Positions 52,127 to 61,280 of a stretch of DNA of 64,000 nucleotides are shown one piece after another. The translations under genes and the position numbers were made by a program. Under the pieces are notes generated by a model. That model had not been told where the DNA came from. It saw only the letters and a list, made by a program, of their open reading frames with translations, and ran no database searches. Positions within the stretch are counted from its first letter, which is position 1. Each line of letters begins with the position of its first letter. This DNA is from Tamilnaduibacter salinus (GTDB lineage: Bacteria > Pseudomonadota > Gammaproteobacteria > Pseudomonadales > Oleiphilaceae). The stretch covers positions 62,001-126,000 of the forward strand of contig NZ_QEKQ01000005.1 of NCBI RefSeq assembly GCF_003096655.1, written 5' to 3'.

Positions 52127-53284
52127 ATGAGCAGCCGTGAAGCGCCGATTGTGATTATTGGAACCGGACTGTCCGGTTACACCCTGGCGCGGGAAATCCG
52201 CAAGCACGACAAGGACACACCGGTGCTGATGATCACCGCCGACGATGGGCACAGCTATTCCAAGCCGATGCTCTCGACCGGCTTCACCAAGGACAAGACC
52301 GCGGACGAACTGGCCCAGTCCGACGCGGCGGCCATGACAGAGCAGCTGGGTATCGAGCTGCGGACCCTGACGCACGTGACAGGCATCGACCCCGATGCCC
52401 ACGAGGTGCTGATCGGGGACGAGCGGCTGCCCTACAGCCGGCTGGTGCTCGCCTGGGGGGCGGACGTGATTCGTCTGAACCTGGCCGGTGATGGCCTCGA
52501 CCATGTGTATTCGATCAACGACCTGATGGATTATCGGACCTTCCGTAAGGCGGTCGATGGTGCGCAGAAAATCGCCATCATGGGTGCGGGGTTGATCGGC
52601 TGCGAGTTTGCCAACGACCTGCGCAACGGCGGTTACGAGGTGGAGGTGGTTGCGCCCTGTGAAACGGCCATGCCGGGGCTGTTGCCGCCGGTCGCCGGTG
52701 ATGCCGTCATTAATGGCCTTCGCGAGGAGGGCGTGAGCTTCCATCTGGGGGCGGCGGTTGAGCGTGTGGACGCCGCCGGCGACGGTGTGCGCCTGCACCT
52801 GGATAACGGTCAGACGCTGGAGGCCGACCGGGTCATCTCGGCCGTGGGCCTGCGGCCCCGGACCGGTATGGCGCAGGAGGCGGGTCTGGACGTTGGCCGT
52901 GGCATCCGCGTGAATCGCCTGCTGGAGACCAGCCACCCGGACATCTACGCGCTCGGGGACTGCGCCGAGGTGGATGGGCATGTGCTGCTGTATGTGCTGC
53001 CGCTGATGAGCTGCGCCCGGGCGCTGGCGAAAACGCTGACGGGGCAGCCGACAGAGGTGGCCTATGGCGTGATGCCGGTCATGGTGAAAACTCCCTGCTG
53101 TCCGACGGCCGTCTACCCGCCGCCAGCCGATTCGGACGGGGAATGGCATGTGGAGCAGAATGGCAACAGCGTGAAGGCGCTGTTCCGCGCCCCGGATGAG
53201 CAGCTTCTGGGCTTTGCGGTAACCGGTGATTACGCCATCGAGAAGCAGGCTCTGGCCAAAGAGGTGCCGCCGATCCACGGCTGA
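52127..53284 (+). CDS. rubB: Rubredoxin-NAD(+) reductase
   Basis: A 385-aa FAD enzyme that passes electrons from NADH to rubredoxin. FAD motif IVIIGTGLSGYTLAREIR at the N-terminus, NAD motif IAIMGAGLIGCEFANDL near residue 148 and the C-terminal FAD segment IYALGDCAEVDG are intact. CGGAGGT precedes ATG 52127. It forms a two-gene operon with rubredoxin. Confidence 0.92.
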   Translation: MSSREAPIVIIGTGLSGYTLAREIRKHDKDTPVLMITADDGHSYSKPMLSTGFTKDKTADELAQSDAAAMTEQLGIELRTLTHVTGIDPDAHEVLIGDERLPYSRLVLAWGADVIRLNLAGDGLDHVYSINDLMDYRTFRKAVDGAQKIAIMGAGLIGCEFANDLRNGGYEVEVVAPCETAMPGLLPPVAGDAVINGLREEGVSFHLGAAVERVDAAGDGVRLHLDNGQTLEADRVISAVGLRPRTGMAQEAGLDVGRGIRVNRLLETSHPDIYALGDCAEVDGHVLLYVLPLMSCARALAKTLTGQPTEVAYGVMPVMVKTPCCPTAVYPPPADSDGEWHVEQNGNSVKALFRAPDEQLLGFAVTGDYAIEKQALAKEVPPIHG

Positions 53285-53393
53285 TGTCGATTGTCGGGCA
53301 TGGTCATCCCCTGCGATTATTCGTAAGATAACGATCGCTGAAGTCTGAGGCCCCTCTGAAACGGATTCAGGGGGGCAAAGCTGGGAGAAGGGT

Positions 53394-54260
53394 ATGCTCG
53401 ACGTCACACGCAAGCTGGTGGAACTGCTGGATCTCGCCCCGATTGGCGACGACCACTTTCAGGGGGATAGTGAAGACCTGGGCTTTCCCAATGTGTTTGG
53501 CGGCCAGGTACTGGGCCAGGCATTGATGGCGGCCAGCCGCACGGTCGAAAACCGCCTTGCCCATTCTCTCCACGCGTACTTCCTGCGCCCCGGCAATCCC
53601 CGGCTGCCCATCGACTATGAGGTCCAGCGTGTCCGGGACGGGGGTACCTTCACCGTCCGGCGGGTGATCGCCCGGCAGGACGACAAGGAAATTCTCACCG
53701 GTTCGGTGTCCTTCCAGGTGGAAGAGACCGGGTACGATCACCAGTTCGACGCGCCCGAGGCGCCGGACCACGAGGGGCTCAAGTCTGAGCACACCTATGC
53801 GCTGATGCTCAAGCAACACATTCCCGAGCATCTTCAGGAGAGTTTCACGCGCGAGCGCCCGATTGAGATCCGACCGGTGAATCCGGTCAATCCGCTGAAG
53901 CCGGAGCCCCGGGAGCCGGCCAAACAGAGCTGGTTTCGCGCACAGGGCGAGCTGCCGGACGACCCGGTCCTGCATCGCTGCCTGCTGGCCTATTCTTCAG
54001 ACTTCGGGTTGCTGGGGACGTCGCTTGCCCCTCACGGGGTCACCTTCATGGACCGTGACATGCAGGTCGCCAGCCTCGATCACGCCATCTGGTTCCATCG
54101 CCCCTTTCGGATGGACGACTGGCTGCTCTACGACATGGACAGCCCCAGCGCTTCTGGCGGACGTGGCTTCAATCGAGGCAATGTCTACAGCCACGATGGC
54201 ACGCTCGTGGCCTCCACGGCGCAGGAAGCGCTGATCCGCCGGCGCCCCCGCCGGGACTGA
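53394..54260 (+). CDS. tesB: Acyl-CoA thioesterase II
   Basis: TesB hydrolyses medium- and long-chain acyl-CoAs. The 288-aa double-hotdog protein begins with the family signature (GGQVLGQALMAASRTV, HSLHAYFLRPG) and carries the active-site Asp in SLDHAIWFHRPFRMDDW and the Gln of STAQEALIR. GGGAGAAGG precedes the start. Its stop and the stop of the next convergent gene form TGATCA with no base between. Confidence 0.93.
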   Translation: MLDVTRKLVELLDLAPIGDDHFQGDSEDLGFPNVFGGQVLGQALMAASRTVENRLAHSLHAYFLRPGNPRLPIDYEVQRVRDGGTFTVRRVIARQDDKEILTGSVSFQVEETGYDHQFDAPEAPDHEGLKSEHTYALMLKQHIPEHLQESFTRERPIEIRPVNPVNPLKPEPREPAKQSWFRAQGELPDDPVLHRCLLAYSSDFGLLGTSLAPHGVTFMDRDMQVASLDHAIWFHRPFRMDDWLLYDMDSPSASGGRGFNRGNVYSHDGTLVASTAQEALIRRRPRRD

Positions 54261-56807
54261 TCAGGCCTGGCGGGCGCGCTCCGGCGCGTCCAGCCATTCC
54301 ACGAACGCGTCGATAGGCCGCGGTGGCACCAGGACATAGCCCTGGATCATATCGCAGTCCATTCGGGAAAGCAGTTCGAGCGTCGCCTGATCCTCCACCC
54401 CTTCGGCCACCACCTGATATCCCAGGTCGTGGCACATATTGATGGTGGTCTGAACGATGACCCGATCCTCCGGCTGGCTGCGCAGATCCGTGACCAGAGA
54501 GCGGTCGACTTTGACCTCGGTGGCTGGCAATTGCTTGATGTAGGACAGCGAGGAGTAGCCAGAGCCAAAATCGTCGATGGCCACTGGAATGCCTGCGGAT
54601 GCAAGGGCCCGCAGGGCGCGCAGTGAGTTGGCCGGGTCCAGCATCATGGAGGTTTCGGTGACCTCCAGCATCAGCCGGTTCCGGTGCTCCGGATGGGCGG
54701 TCATCAGCCGCTGCACGAACACGGGAAAGTCCGGCTCCCGCAGGTTGTTGGGCGACACGTTGACCGACAGCGCCAGATCGTGGCCGGCCTCGACCAGGCG
54801 TGTTCGCAGCGTCAGGGCCGTTTCCAGCACCCACCGTGTCAGCGGCTTGATCAGTCCGGTCCTCTCCGCAACGCTGATGATCTGGTCGGCCGGTACCGGT
54901 TTGTCCCGGCCGGGCCAGCGGATCAGCGCCTCGGCGCCAACGACCCTGCGACTGGTCAGCGAGAGCTTGGGTTGGAGGTAGAGTGCCAGCTCGTTCTGCG
55001 CCAGCGCCTCACGAAGCTCTGCCACCATCGTCAGCCGATCGGCACTGTAGGAATCCTGGTCGGCCCGGTAATAGGCGAGGCCCCGGTCGCGGGCCTGGTC
55101 ACTTTCCAGGGCGACGTACGCCTGGCGGACGAGTGTGTTGGTATCGTCGGAGTGGGTCGGGTACACGGCGACCCCGGCCAGAGGATTGAGCGGCAGACGC
55201 ATGCCGAGGTATTCGATCGGCTCACGAATGGCGTCCAGGCACTGAATGATCATCCGTGGCGTTTCCAGCGGGCGGCGGGCGTCCGCCATGAATCCGAAAC
55301 TTGCCGGGTCCAGGGATGCGACGTAGAACGGCTGTCGTTCCCGGCGCTCCACCGGATAGATGCCTGGCAGATCCCTGAGGACCCCGTTGAAGCGCCTTGC
55401 GACCAGCTCCAGTACCCGATCTGTATTGCGGTGACCAAGGGTTCTGGTCACCGCCTGCAGGTTGGTCAGCTGGATAACGCCAACGGCAAGCTGATCGTTC
55501 GGTCGCTCGGAAAGTGACTCCTGCAGGGCCAGCTCGAACGCTGTCCGGTTGGGCAGGCCGCTCAGGGGGTCGTGCAGGGCCTGATCCATTAGTTTCAGTT
55601 CCGCCTCGTGGCGGGCGGCCATGGCGTCCAGCTGCGATTCGCGGGCCCGTATGCGGTCTTCGCGCTCCTGGTAGAGCCGGGCGGCCAGCGCCACGGTCAG
55701 CAGAATGGCTTCAAAAGCCGACCCGATCTGCATGCCGTATTCGGTGACGAAGCTGCTGGCCAGCAGTCCGTATTTGTTCAGGGCGGTGAGCGCGGTGCCA
55801 ACCGTCAGCGCGCCCCAGGCGATGGTATACAGCCCGGCCTGACGGTTGCCTCGAAACCACTCGATTGGGCCGATCGCCGCCAGAAGGAGAAAGCTGGGAA
55901 TCGCCAGGGCCACGGACAGCCGGATCGACGTGTTGTAGTCCAGTACAAATGTGCCCAGTCCCGCTGTGACACTGCCCGCAATGGCCATCAGAACCAATCC
56001 GTTGAGGACCCGACTGCGCTCGGCCAGCTTCAGGAACGCCCGCGCAAACAGGGATGCAAAGAGCACAACCAACGGAACGGCCAGCAGAATGGCCTGGTTG
56101 TGGGCCCAGGGCGTGTCCGGCCAGAATACGGGATAGGTGGCCCCGCGCAGGGATGCCACCAGAAACAGATAACCGGATGTGGCGAGCGAATAATACAGAT
56201 AGGTCCGTTCGCGCAGGGCTAGGAACACCAGCAGGTTCAGGAAGCTCACAGTGGCGAGGATGCCGTAATAGAGCGCGTGGATCTGATCGGCGTTGCGGCT
56301 GTGACCGAAGTACGCAGTGCGCTCCCAGATCGTGACAGGCACCTGCAGTGCGCCGCGGGTTTCGACCCGTAGCAGCAGTGTCGAGTCTTGCCCAGCACGT
56401 GTGTCGAACGGAAACAGGAAGTGCGGATGGGCGATGGCCCGGGAGTCAAATGGGCGACGATCGCCGGTGTCCAGCTCGCGGACCAGCTCGCCGTTCCGAA
56501 ACAGATAGATGTTCAGGGCGTCCAGATGGGGGTAGCTGATCTCCAGAATGCGTTGGGCATCGCCAGCCGGGGCCTGGAAGCGGAACCAGTAAGGGGTTTT
56601 GTCGTAGCCGAAATTGGGCGTTTCGCCGGGCAGGGTCTGCCAGCCGTCCCCGCGCATGACGTCCCGTGCCGATCGGCTCTGCGTGGCGGTCTGGAACTCA
56701 ATGGGGGGCACCACGCGGCTGGCCGTCTCCGGCGCCGCCTGGGTCGTGTGGATCGGCATCATGACGGCGACGCCGAGCATGAGCAGTAACAGCAAAGTCA
56801 GGCGCAC
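54261..56807 (-). CDS. 7TMR-DISM protein with degenerate GGDEF and intact EAL, second copy
   Basis: A predicted c-di-GMP phosphodiesterase of 848 aa with the same plan as the protein at 33.1-35.7 kb: signal peptide (RLTLLLLLMLGVAVMM), periplasmic sensing domain, seven helices (about 180-390), a GGDEF-like domain whose active motif is lost, and EAL with AEALIRWPGR, LEVTETSMM, DDFGSGYSSL, VKVDRSL and VVAEGVED. GTG 56807 is chosen since it alone gives a signal peptide. The frame runs on to 57065 through a repeat remnant. Confidence 0.83.
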   Translation of the reverse strand: MRLTLLLLLMLGVAVMMPIHTTQAAPETASRVVPPIEFQTATQSRSARDVMRGDGWQTLPGETPNFGYDKTPYWFRFQAPAGDAQRILEISYPHLDALNIYLFRNGELVRELDTGDRRPFDSRAIAHPHFLFPFDTRAGQDSTLLLRVETRGALQVPVTIWERTAYFGHSRNADQIHALYYGILATVSFLNLLVFLALRERTYLYYSLATSGYLFLVASLRGATYPVFWPDTPWAHNQAILLAVPLVVLFASLFARAFLKLAERSRVLNGLVLMAIAGSVTAGLGTFVLDYNTSIRLSVALAIPSFLLLAAIGPIEWFRGNRQAGLYTIAWGALTVGTALTALNKYGLLASSFVTEYGMQIGSAFEAILLTVALAARLYQEREDRIRARESQLDAMAARHEAELKLMDQALHDPLSGLPNRTAFELALQESLSERPNDQLAVGVIQLTNLQAVTRTLGHRNTDRVLELVARRFNGVLRDLPGIYPVERRERQPFYVASLDPASFGFMADARRPLETPRMIIQCLDAIREPIEYLGMRLPLNPLAGVAVYPTHSDDTNTLVRQAYVALESDQARDRGLAYYRADQDSYSADRLTMVAELREALAQNELALYLQPKLSLTSRRVVGAEALIRWPGRDKPVPADQIISVAERTGLIKPLTRWVLETALTLRTRLVEAGHDLALSVNVSPNNLREPDFPVFVQRLMTAHPEHRNRLMLEVTETSMMLDPANSLRALRALASAGIPVAIDDFGSGYSSLSYIKQLPATEVKVDRSLVTDLRSQPEDRVIVQTTINMCHDLGYQVVAEGVEDQATLELLSRMDCDMIQGYVLVPPRPIDAFVEWLDAPERARQA

Positions 56808-56858
56808 TGGGTCGTTCTCATTTCTCGTTATTGTGGTTGAGTGCTGCTGAAAGAGCGA

Positions 56859-56897
56859 TGCGCAGTCGGTCAACGAATGAACCAGACGGGACACTAG
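56859..56897. repeat. Remnant of the inverted-repeat element end
   Basis: These 39 bases match 11944-11982, the right end of the structured element, at 36 positions and also finish in CTAG. The left part of the element is missing. It lies 52 bp before the start of the second EAL gene, in its leader or promoter region. Confidence 0.75.
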
Positions 56898-56961
56898 ACG
56901 CAGTATGGCGTTTTGCCGGGAGCGACTCAATTGATGCCGGTGTTTCCGGGGCATCCTGCTG

Positions 56962-57423
56962 TCAGGTTGTGGTCTGGTCGAGTGTTTTGGCCCATTCCCG
57001 GGCCCAGGGCAGGGCCTCGGCTTCCGGCTCAACGGTTTCCATCGCATCGATGCGCAGGGTGTCACCGACCTTGCGGCAGGCGATCTCGTAAAGGGCTTCT
57101 TCCATCAGTTCGCCGGCGCCGCAGTAGGTGTCGCCATAGGAACTGTCGCCCAGCACGATGACGCCGAATGGCCGGCCGTTCTGCAAAGGCAGTTTGTCTC
57201 GTATCTCGGCCCAGAAGGGCACCAGGTTGGAGGGCAGTTCGCCCTGGCCGGTTGTGGATGTGCACACCAGGATCGCGTCGTCGTGGCTCGTCAGCTGCTC
57301 AAGCTCGGGAGCTTCGAAGAGTCGGATCTGGTGGCCGGCTTCCGTCAGGTCTTTTTTCAGGGCGCGGGCGGTGAGCAGGGCGCCGCCATAGACGCTGCCG
57401 GTAAAGATGCTGATCTGTGCCAT
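56962..57423 (-). CDS. Flavodoxin (MioC-like)
   Basis: A 153-aa FMN-binding electron carrier. The phosphate loop is ISIFTGSVYGGALLTA, and the flavin loops are STTGQGELPSNLVPFW and GDSSYGDTYCGAG. ATG 57423 follows GGAGGAGCATC; an upstream frame to 57447 is not needed. The redox partner is unknown. Confidence 0.87.
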   Translation of the reverse strand: MAQISIFTGSVYGGALLTARALKKDLTEAGHQIRLFEAPELEQLTSHDDAILVCTSTTGQGELPSNLVPFWAEIRDKLPLQNGRPFGVIVLGDSSYGDTYCGAGELMEEALYEIACRKVGDTLRIDAMETVEPEAEALPWAREWAKTLDQTTT

Positions 57424-57471
57424 GATGCTCCTCCAACAAAGGCGCAATGGTAGCGTTTGCTCCGGGGCGCC

Positions 57472-58545
57472 TCAATGGCTTCGTACGCGAGGCGCAATGC
57501 GGTTTCGGCCAGCCTCCTTGGCCTCGTAGAGGTTCTGGTCCGCCTGGCGCAGCAGTTCATCCAGATTGTTGCACTGACTGATGGAGCAGACCCCGGCGCT
57601 GATGGTGACCGGCAGGCGCTGGCCGTCATGCACGAACTCATGCCCTTCAACGGCGTCGCGCAGGCGTTCCGCCAGCGTCAGCGCCTGCAGGAGCGAGGTG
57701 TCCGGTAACAGCAGCAGGAATTCCTCACCGCCCCACCGGGCGGCAAGATCGCTCTGTCGACACAGCGACTGCATCAGCCAGGCGAATTGCTGGAGGACTT
57801 CGTCGCCGGCGTCGTGGCCAAAATCGTCATTAATGCGCTTGAAATGGTCCAGATCCATCAGGACCACGGAGAAATGGTGACCGGCACGCTGGTAGCGGGA
57901 GAACTCGTTGTCCATCCGGTGCTGCATGTCGCGCCGGTTTGCCAGCCCGGTCAGTTCGTCCGTTCGGGCGGCCTGCTCATAGGACGCTGCCAGCGTAACC
58001 AGGTCGTTGCGGGCATTACGGCGGCTGGCTTCCAGGACGTAGCAGAACAGTGACGAAAACAGCATGGTGGCGAAGAATCGAAGCTGGAAGTTCCCCCCGT
58101 ACTCGGCGAAGACGAATGGCAATCCGGGAAAACGGAAGACGATGGCCGTAAAGAACAGGCAGGCGAGCAACAGGATCGTGCCGGTGCGCAGGCTGGTCAG
58201 GTAGAATACGAGCGGAGGAAAGACGTACAGCCATAGCGGACCGGTATTGCTCTCGCCGCCAGAGGCCACCAGATAGATGAACAGACCGGCGACGATGGTC
58301 AGCATGCCGGTTTTGTTGCGACCGCGGTTGCCGGTGCGCCAGAACACCAGCAGGTTCAGCACCACCAACAGGAAGAACAACGCGAGTGCGAGTGCGTGGC
58401 CGGTATGATCGGAGAACCAGGACTTGATGCTGATGCCGGCCAGAAAGAAAAGCGCGGCGACGGAGAGTCCGGTCAGCACGCGGGCGACCCGCACCTCCTC
58501 GTCGGCACGGGCGGCTTCAAATCGTGTCTGTCGGAACTCGCTCAT
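57472..58545 (-). CDS. Membrane diguanylate cyclase (GGDEF)
   Basis: A 357-aa c-di-GMP synthase. Five to six helices (about 22-170) are followed by a GGDEF domain: TDELTGLANRRDM, MDLDHFKRINDDFGH and active site ARWGGEEFLLL. An I-site RxxD (RQSD) lies 5 residues before GGEEF. The sensor part has no recognised domain. It follows the flavodoxin on the same strand by order but is transcribed first. Confidence 0.88.
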   Translation of the reverse strand: MSEFRQTRFEAARADEEVRVARVLTGLSVAALFFLAGISIKSWFSDHTGHALALALFFLLVVLNLLVFWRTGNRGRNKTGMLTIVAGLFIYLVASGGESNTGPLWLYVFPPLVFYLTSLRTGTILLLACLFFTAIVFRFPGLPFVFAEYGGNFQLRFFATMLFSSLFCYVLEASRRNARNDLVTLAASYEQAARTDELTGLANRRDMQHRMDNEFSRYQRAGHHFSVVLMDLDHFKRINDDFGHDAGDEVLQQFAWLMQSLCRQSDLAARWGGEEFLLLLPDTSLLQALTLAERLRDAVEGHEFVHDGQRLPVTISAGVCSISQCNNLDELLRQADQNLYEAKEAGRNRIAPRVRSH

Positions 58546-58684
58546 TCAGTGTCCCGTCCGGTTGGGTCGATGATCGGTGCGCATGACGCCAGGGTTGTGG
58601 CCTGTCGGCATCGCGCGGGATAATGCTGTCATTGTTTTGTAGAGACTGTCATGCCATCGCAAACGGTCAGCCGGGAGTTGCATT

Positions 58685-58951
58685 ATGACCACACCAGTCG
58701 AAAGCCAACAGGCTCGGGTTATCGACGAGCTCCGTCATTTCATCAAGAAAGTCCTCAGTGATCCCACCGTTGCCGTCAAGTGCGTGGAGATCGCGCGCCG
58801 GTATCGGCATGAGCCGGACGGCGATGAAAAGATGGCTCGCGAGATCAGCGCCAGCACCATTGTCCGGATTCCGGAACAGTGGAGTGAAGCGGACCGGATG
58901 TTCATTGAGGTCCTCAAGGACGTGCTGGACGACGAAGCCGCGCTTTACTGA
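58685..58951 (+). CDS. Small hypothetical protein
   Basis: An 88-aa soluble, acidic, mostly helical protein (MTTPVESQQARVIDELRHFI...). I do not recognise a family. It looks real because GGGAG stands at a good distance before ATG, codon use matches its neighbours, and no other gene overlaps it. It is divergent from the cyclase (139 bp). The following gap 58952-59188 shows no gene. Confidence 0.6.
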   Translation: MTTPVESQQARVIDELRHFIKKVLSDPTVAVKCVEIARRYRHEPDGDEKMAREISASTIVRIPEQWSEADRMFIEVLKDVLDDEAALY

Positions 58952-59188
58952 CGTCGTGCCCGTCCCTCCCGGGGTCCGGTCACCGCGCAAACGGGGCCGA
59001 GGTCTGCGCTGGTCGATCGGGTCGCCGTTCTGCCGCGCAGATTGTAACCAAAAGCGACACAGGGTGATAGGCGTCCGCCCCGGGGCCGTCGGGTCGCTTA
59101 CTGACGGTATGCGAAACCATCAGTCTGCCTCTGTTGGCCTTGGTCTCTGAGCCTCCTGCACGCGCCTGGCAGGCCCGCGAACGAGCGT

Positions 59189-60844
59189 TTAGCGTGCAGC
59201 CAGGACTCGTTGTGACAGTTCCGACAGGACCCGCCTTTCATCCTGAATTGCCTCATCATCGGCGATCGCACGCTGTTCGCTGAGAATGTCGTCGAGAATT
59301 TCCCGGCTGGTGAGTGGGTTGGCCAGCACCACGCGCAGGACCACGCACGGGAAATGATCGTATCGGGCCGGTTCGAGACGGGTCCGGGAGACAAAGGCCT
59401 TGCCGTGTTCCCGCTGTGTTTTCTGCACGTATTTGGTGATGCGGTTCAATGACGCGTTGATCCGCTCGGCACTATGGCTGTCGGCGATGCCGAGGGCCTT
59501 GCGTGCCTCGGGGGGGCAGTAGCGGTAGGTGAGAATGTTGAGTTCCGGCTCGGTGATCAGTTCGAAGTCCGGGCGCTGGTCGATCATGTGGGCGAACGTC
59601 TGGGCTTTCTCGATGCCCTGATCAATCAGTATTTCGTAGCCTTCTTTCGCCAGAATGCGCAGGCCGGAATGTATCAGCATGGCCATTCCGGGGCGCGAGC
59701 CTTCCAGGGTGGTGCTGCCCAGATCCCGGGAACCTTTGCGAATGATGTACTGGGCGTGGTGCTCGATGGCGGATGGCAGTTCCGGGTTGCGGAAAACCAC
59801 GAGCCCGGCGCCCATCGGTACATAGAGCTGTTTGTGGGCGTCCAGGGTCACTGAGTCCGCCCGCTCAATGCCCTTGAGTTTGTGGCCGTGCTGGCGTGAA
59901 AACAGGGTCGGCCCGCCCCAGGCCGCATCCACATGGAAGTGGGCTCCGAACTCACGGGCGATGTCGGCCATTTCATCAAGCGGGTCGATGTTGCCCGTTT
60001 CGGTGGTTCCCGCAATCCCACAGATGGCCAGTACCTTGATGTTCTGATCCCGGAGTTCCCGGCACTTGTCGCGCAGTGCATCGGTTTCGATGCGGTTGTG
60101 CCCGTCCGTGTCCACGGGGATCAGGAAGTCGCGTCCCAGGCCGAGGACATCGGCCGCCTTGCCCAGCGAATAGTGACCGCGGCGGGACACCAGCACGGCC
60201 GCGCCTTCGTAGCCGTAGTATCGCAGTGCCCGGAACAGGCCCTCGCGGTGAAGCCCCCGGAAGTGTCCTTCGGCGGGAAACGCGTGATTGCGTGCGACCC
60301 ACAGCGCGGTCAGATTGGCGACGGTGCCCCCGGAGCACATGGCGCCCAGCGCGTGCCCCGGGTCATGCATCCATGTGCGGTACCAGGCGTCGTCCCGGCC
60401 GTACACCAGCCGATGGATCATGCCGATGACCTGGCGCTCCATTGGGGTAAATGCCTTGGACGTCTCGGTCTTCACCAGGTTCTGGTTCAGGGCAATCATG
60501 ATCTTCGACAGCGGCAGCATGAAGTAGGGCAGCGCTGAGGTCATGTGTCCGATGAAGCTCGGGGAGGCGGTGTGGACCGAATTGGCGACCAGCTTGTCGA
60601 GCAGGAACTGGGTCTGCTCGGAGACGAAGACGGGCTTGTCCGGCACTTCCGAGTCGGAGAAATTTTTCTCCACATCCGACAGATCCCGCTCCAGGGCCAC
60701 GATATGCTCCTGCAGGAACCCGGCCAGATTGCGGGAAATGTCCTGATCGATACGGCTGAGGGTGGAGTCCGGCGCCTCAGGTACGGTAAAGACCCGATAC
60801 ATCGCCTCCAGTGAGGCCTTCGCCGTCTTCTTCTTACCGGTCAT
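59189..60844 (-). CDS. panP: PLP-dependent decarboxylase PanP (aspartate 1-decarboxylase type)
   Basis: A 551-aa group II decarboxylase. The PLP-binding lysine is in TLDAHKQLYVP, and HVDAAWGGPTLFSRQ and SGGTVANLTALWVARN are the other cofactor motifs. Length and the terminal helices match the PanP family, which in Vibrio and relatives makes beta-alanine for coenzyme A in place of PanD. Assignment to aspartate rather than glutamate or another amino acid rests on that resemblance. It is downstream of DUF503 on the same strand. Confidence 0.83.
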   Translation of the reverse strand: MTGKKKTAKASLEAMYRVFTVPEAPDSTLSRIDQDISRNLAGFLQEHIVALERDLSDVEKNFSDSEVPDKPVFVSEQTQFLLDKLVANSVHTASPSFIGHMTSALPYFMLPLSKIMIALNQNLVKTETSKAFTPMERQVIGMIHRLVYGRDDAWYRTWMHDPGHALGAMCSGGTVANLTALWVARNHAFPAEGHFRGLHREGLFRALRYYGYEGAAVLVSRRGHYSLGKAADVLGLGRDFLIPVDTDGHNRIETDALRDKCRELRDQNIKVLAICGIAGTTETGNIDPLDEMADIAREFGAHFHVDAAWGGPTLFSRQHGHKLKGIERADSVTLDAHKQLYVPMGAGLVVFRNPELPSAIEHHAQYIIRKGSRDLGSTTLEGSRPGMAMLIHSGLRILAKEGYEILIDQGIEKAQTFAHMIDQRPDFELITEPELNILTYRYCPPEARKALGIADSHSAERINASLNRITKYVQKTQREHGKAFVSRTRLEPARYDHFPCVVLRVVLANPLTSREILDDILSEQRAIADDEAIQDERRVLSELSQRVLAAR

Positions 60845-60934
60845 AGGAATACGGAGTCAAAAGCCGGCATTATAAAGCGACATGCCGTGGGAAACCATCG
60901 TGTCGGCAAAAACGGCCCGACAGGACCGTCTGAA

Positions 60935-60952
60935 ACGTCCTTCAGAGGACGT
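60935..60952. terminator. Palindrome at the end of the DUF503 gene
   Basis: ACGTCC-TTCAGA-GGACGT is a perfect 6-bp inverted repeat across the DUF503 stop codon. Adjacent GTCTGAAACGTCC (60928-60940) is shared with the phoB-phoR repeat. No T-run is present. Confidence 0.4.
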
Positions 60953-61280
60953 CACATTGGACGTCCACGATGGGTGCGTCAATGCGTTCGGCGATGGCCT
61001 TCTCAATCTGGTCGAGGCGTTGGCGGATCTGTTGGCTCGAGGGGCCCAAAGCGGCGATGGACCAGCAGGCCCGGTCGAGGGCGTCCTGATCGCCGGTTTC
61101 TGACACGGCCAGGTCGGGTTCCCGTCCCCAAATCGACTTCAGTGGCGCAAACGCCCTTTGTTTGTCCCGGCCGTCGAGGCATCCGTGGAGTTCAAAACGC
61201 AGCGTCATCACGCCGACGTGCGGCGTGATGACGGGGTCTTCGGGAGTGTTGTCCAGTAGCCGTCGCAGGGCGTCCGACAT
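60942..61280 (-). CDS. DUF503 family protein
   Basis: A 112-aa protein whose last 90 residues (HVGVMTLRFELHGCLDGRDKQR..) fit the DUF503/YlxP family of unknown function, with about 18 extra residues at the N-terminus. The start shares a base with the stop of aidB (TGATG), so translation is coupled. The frame running upstream to 61727 is the shadow of aidB. In Gram-positive bacteria the family sits near infB; here the context is different. Confidence 0.75.
   Translation of the reverse strand: MSDALRRLLDNTPEDPVITPHVGVMTLRFELHGCLDGRDKQRAFAPLKSIWGREPDLAVSETGDQDALDRACWSIAALGPSSQQIRQRLDQIEKAIAERIDAPIVDVQCDVL

Noticed and set aside
56808-57065. N-terminal extension of the second EAL protein to 57065
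   Set aside because: The extension crosses the repeat remnant and would bury the signal peptide; GTG 56807 is more sensible.
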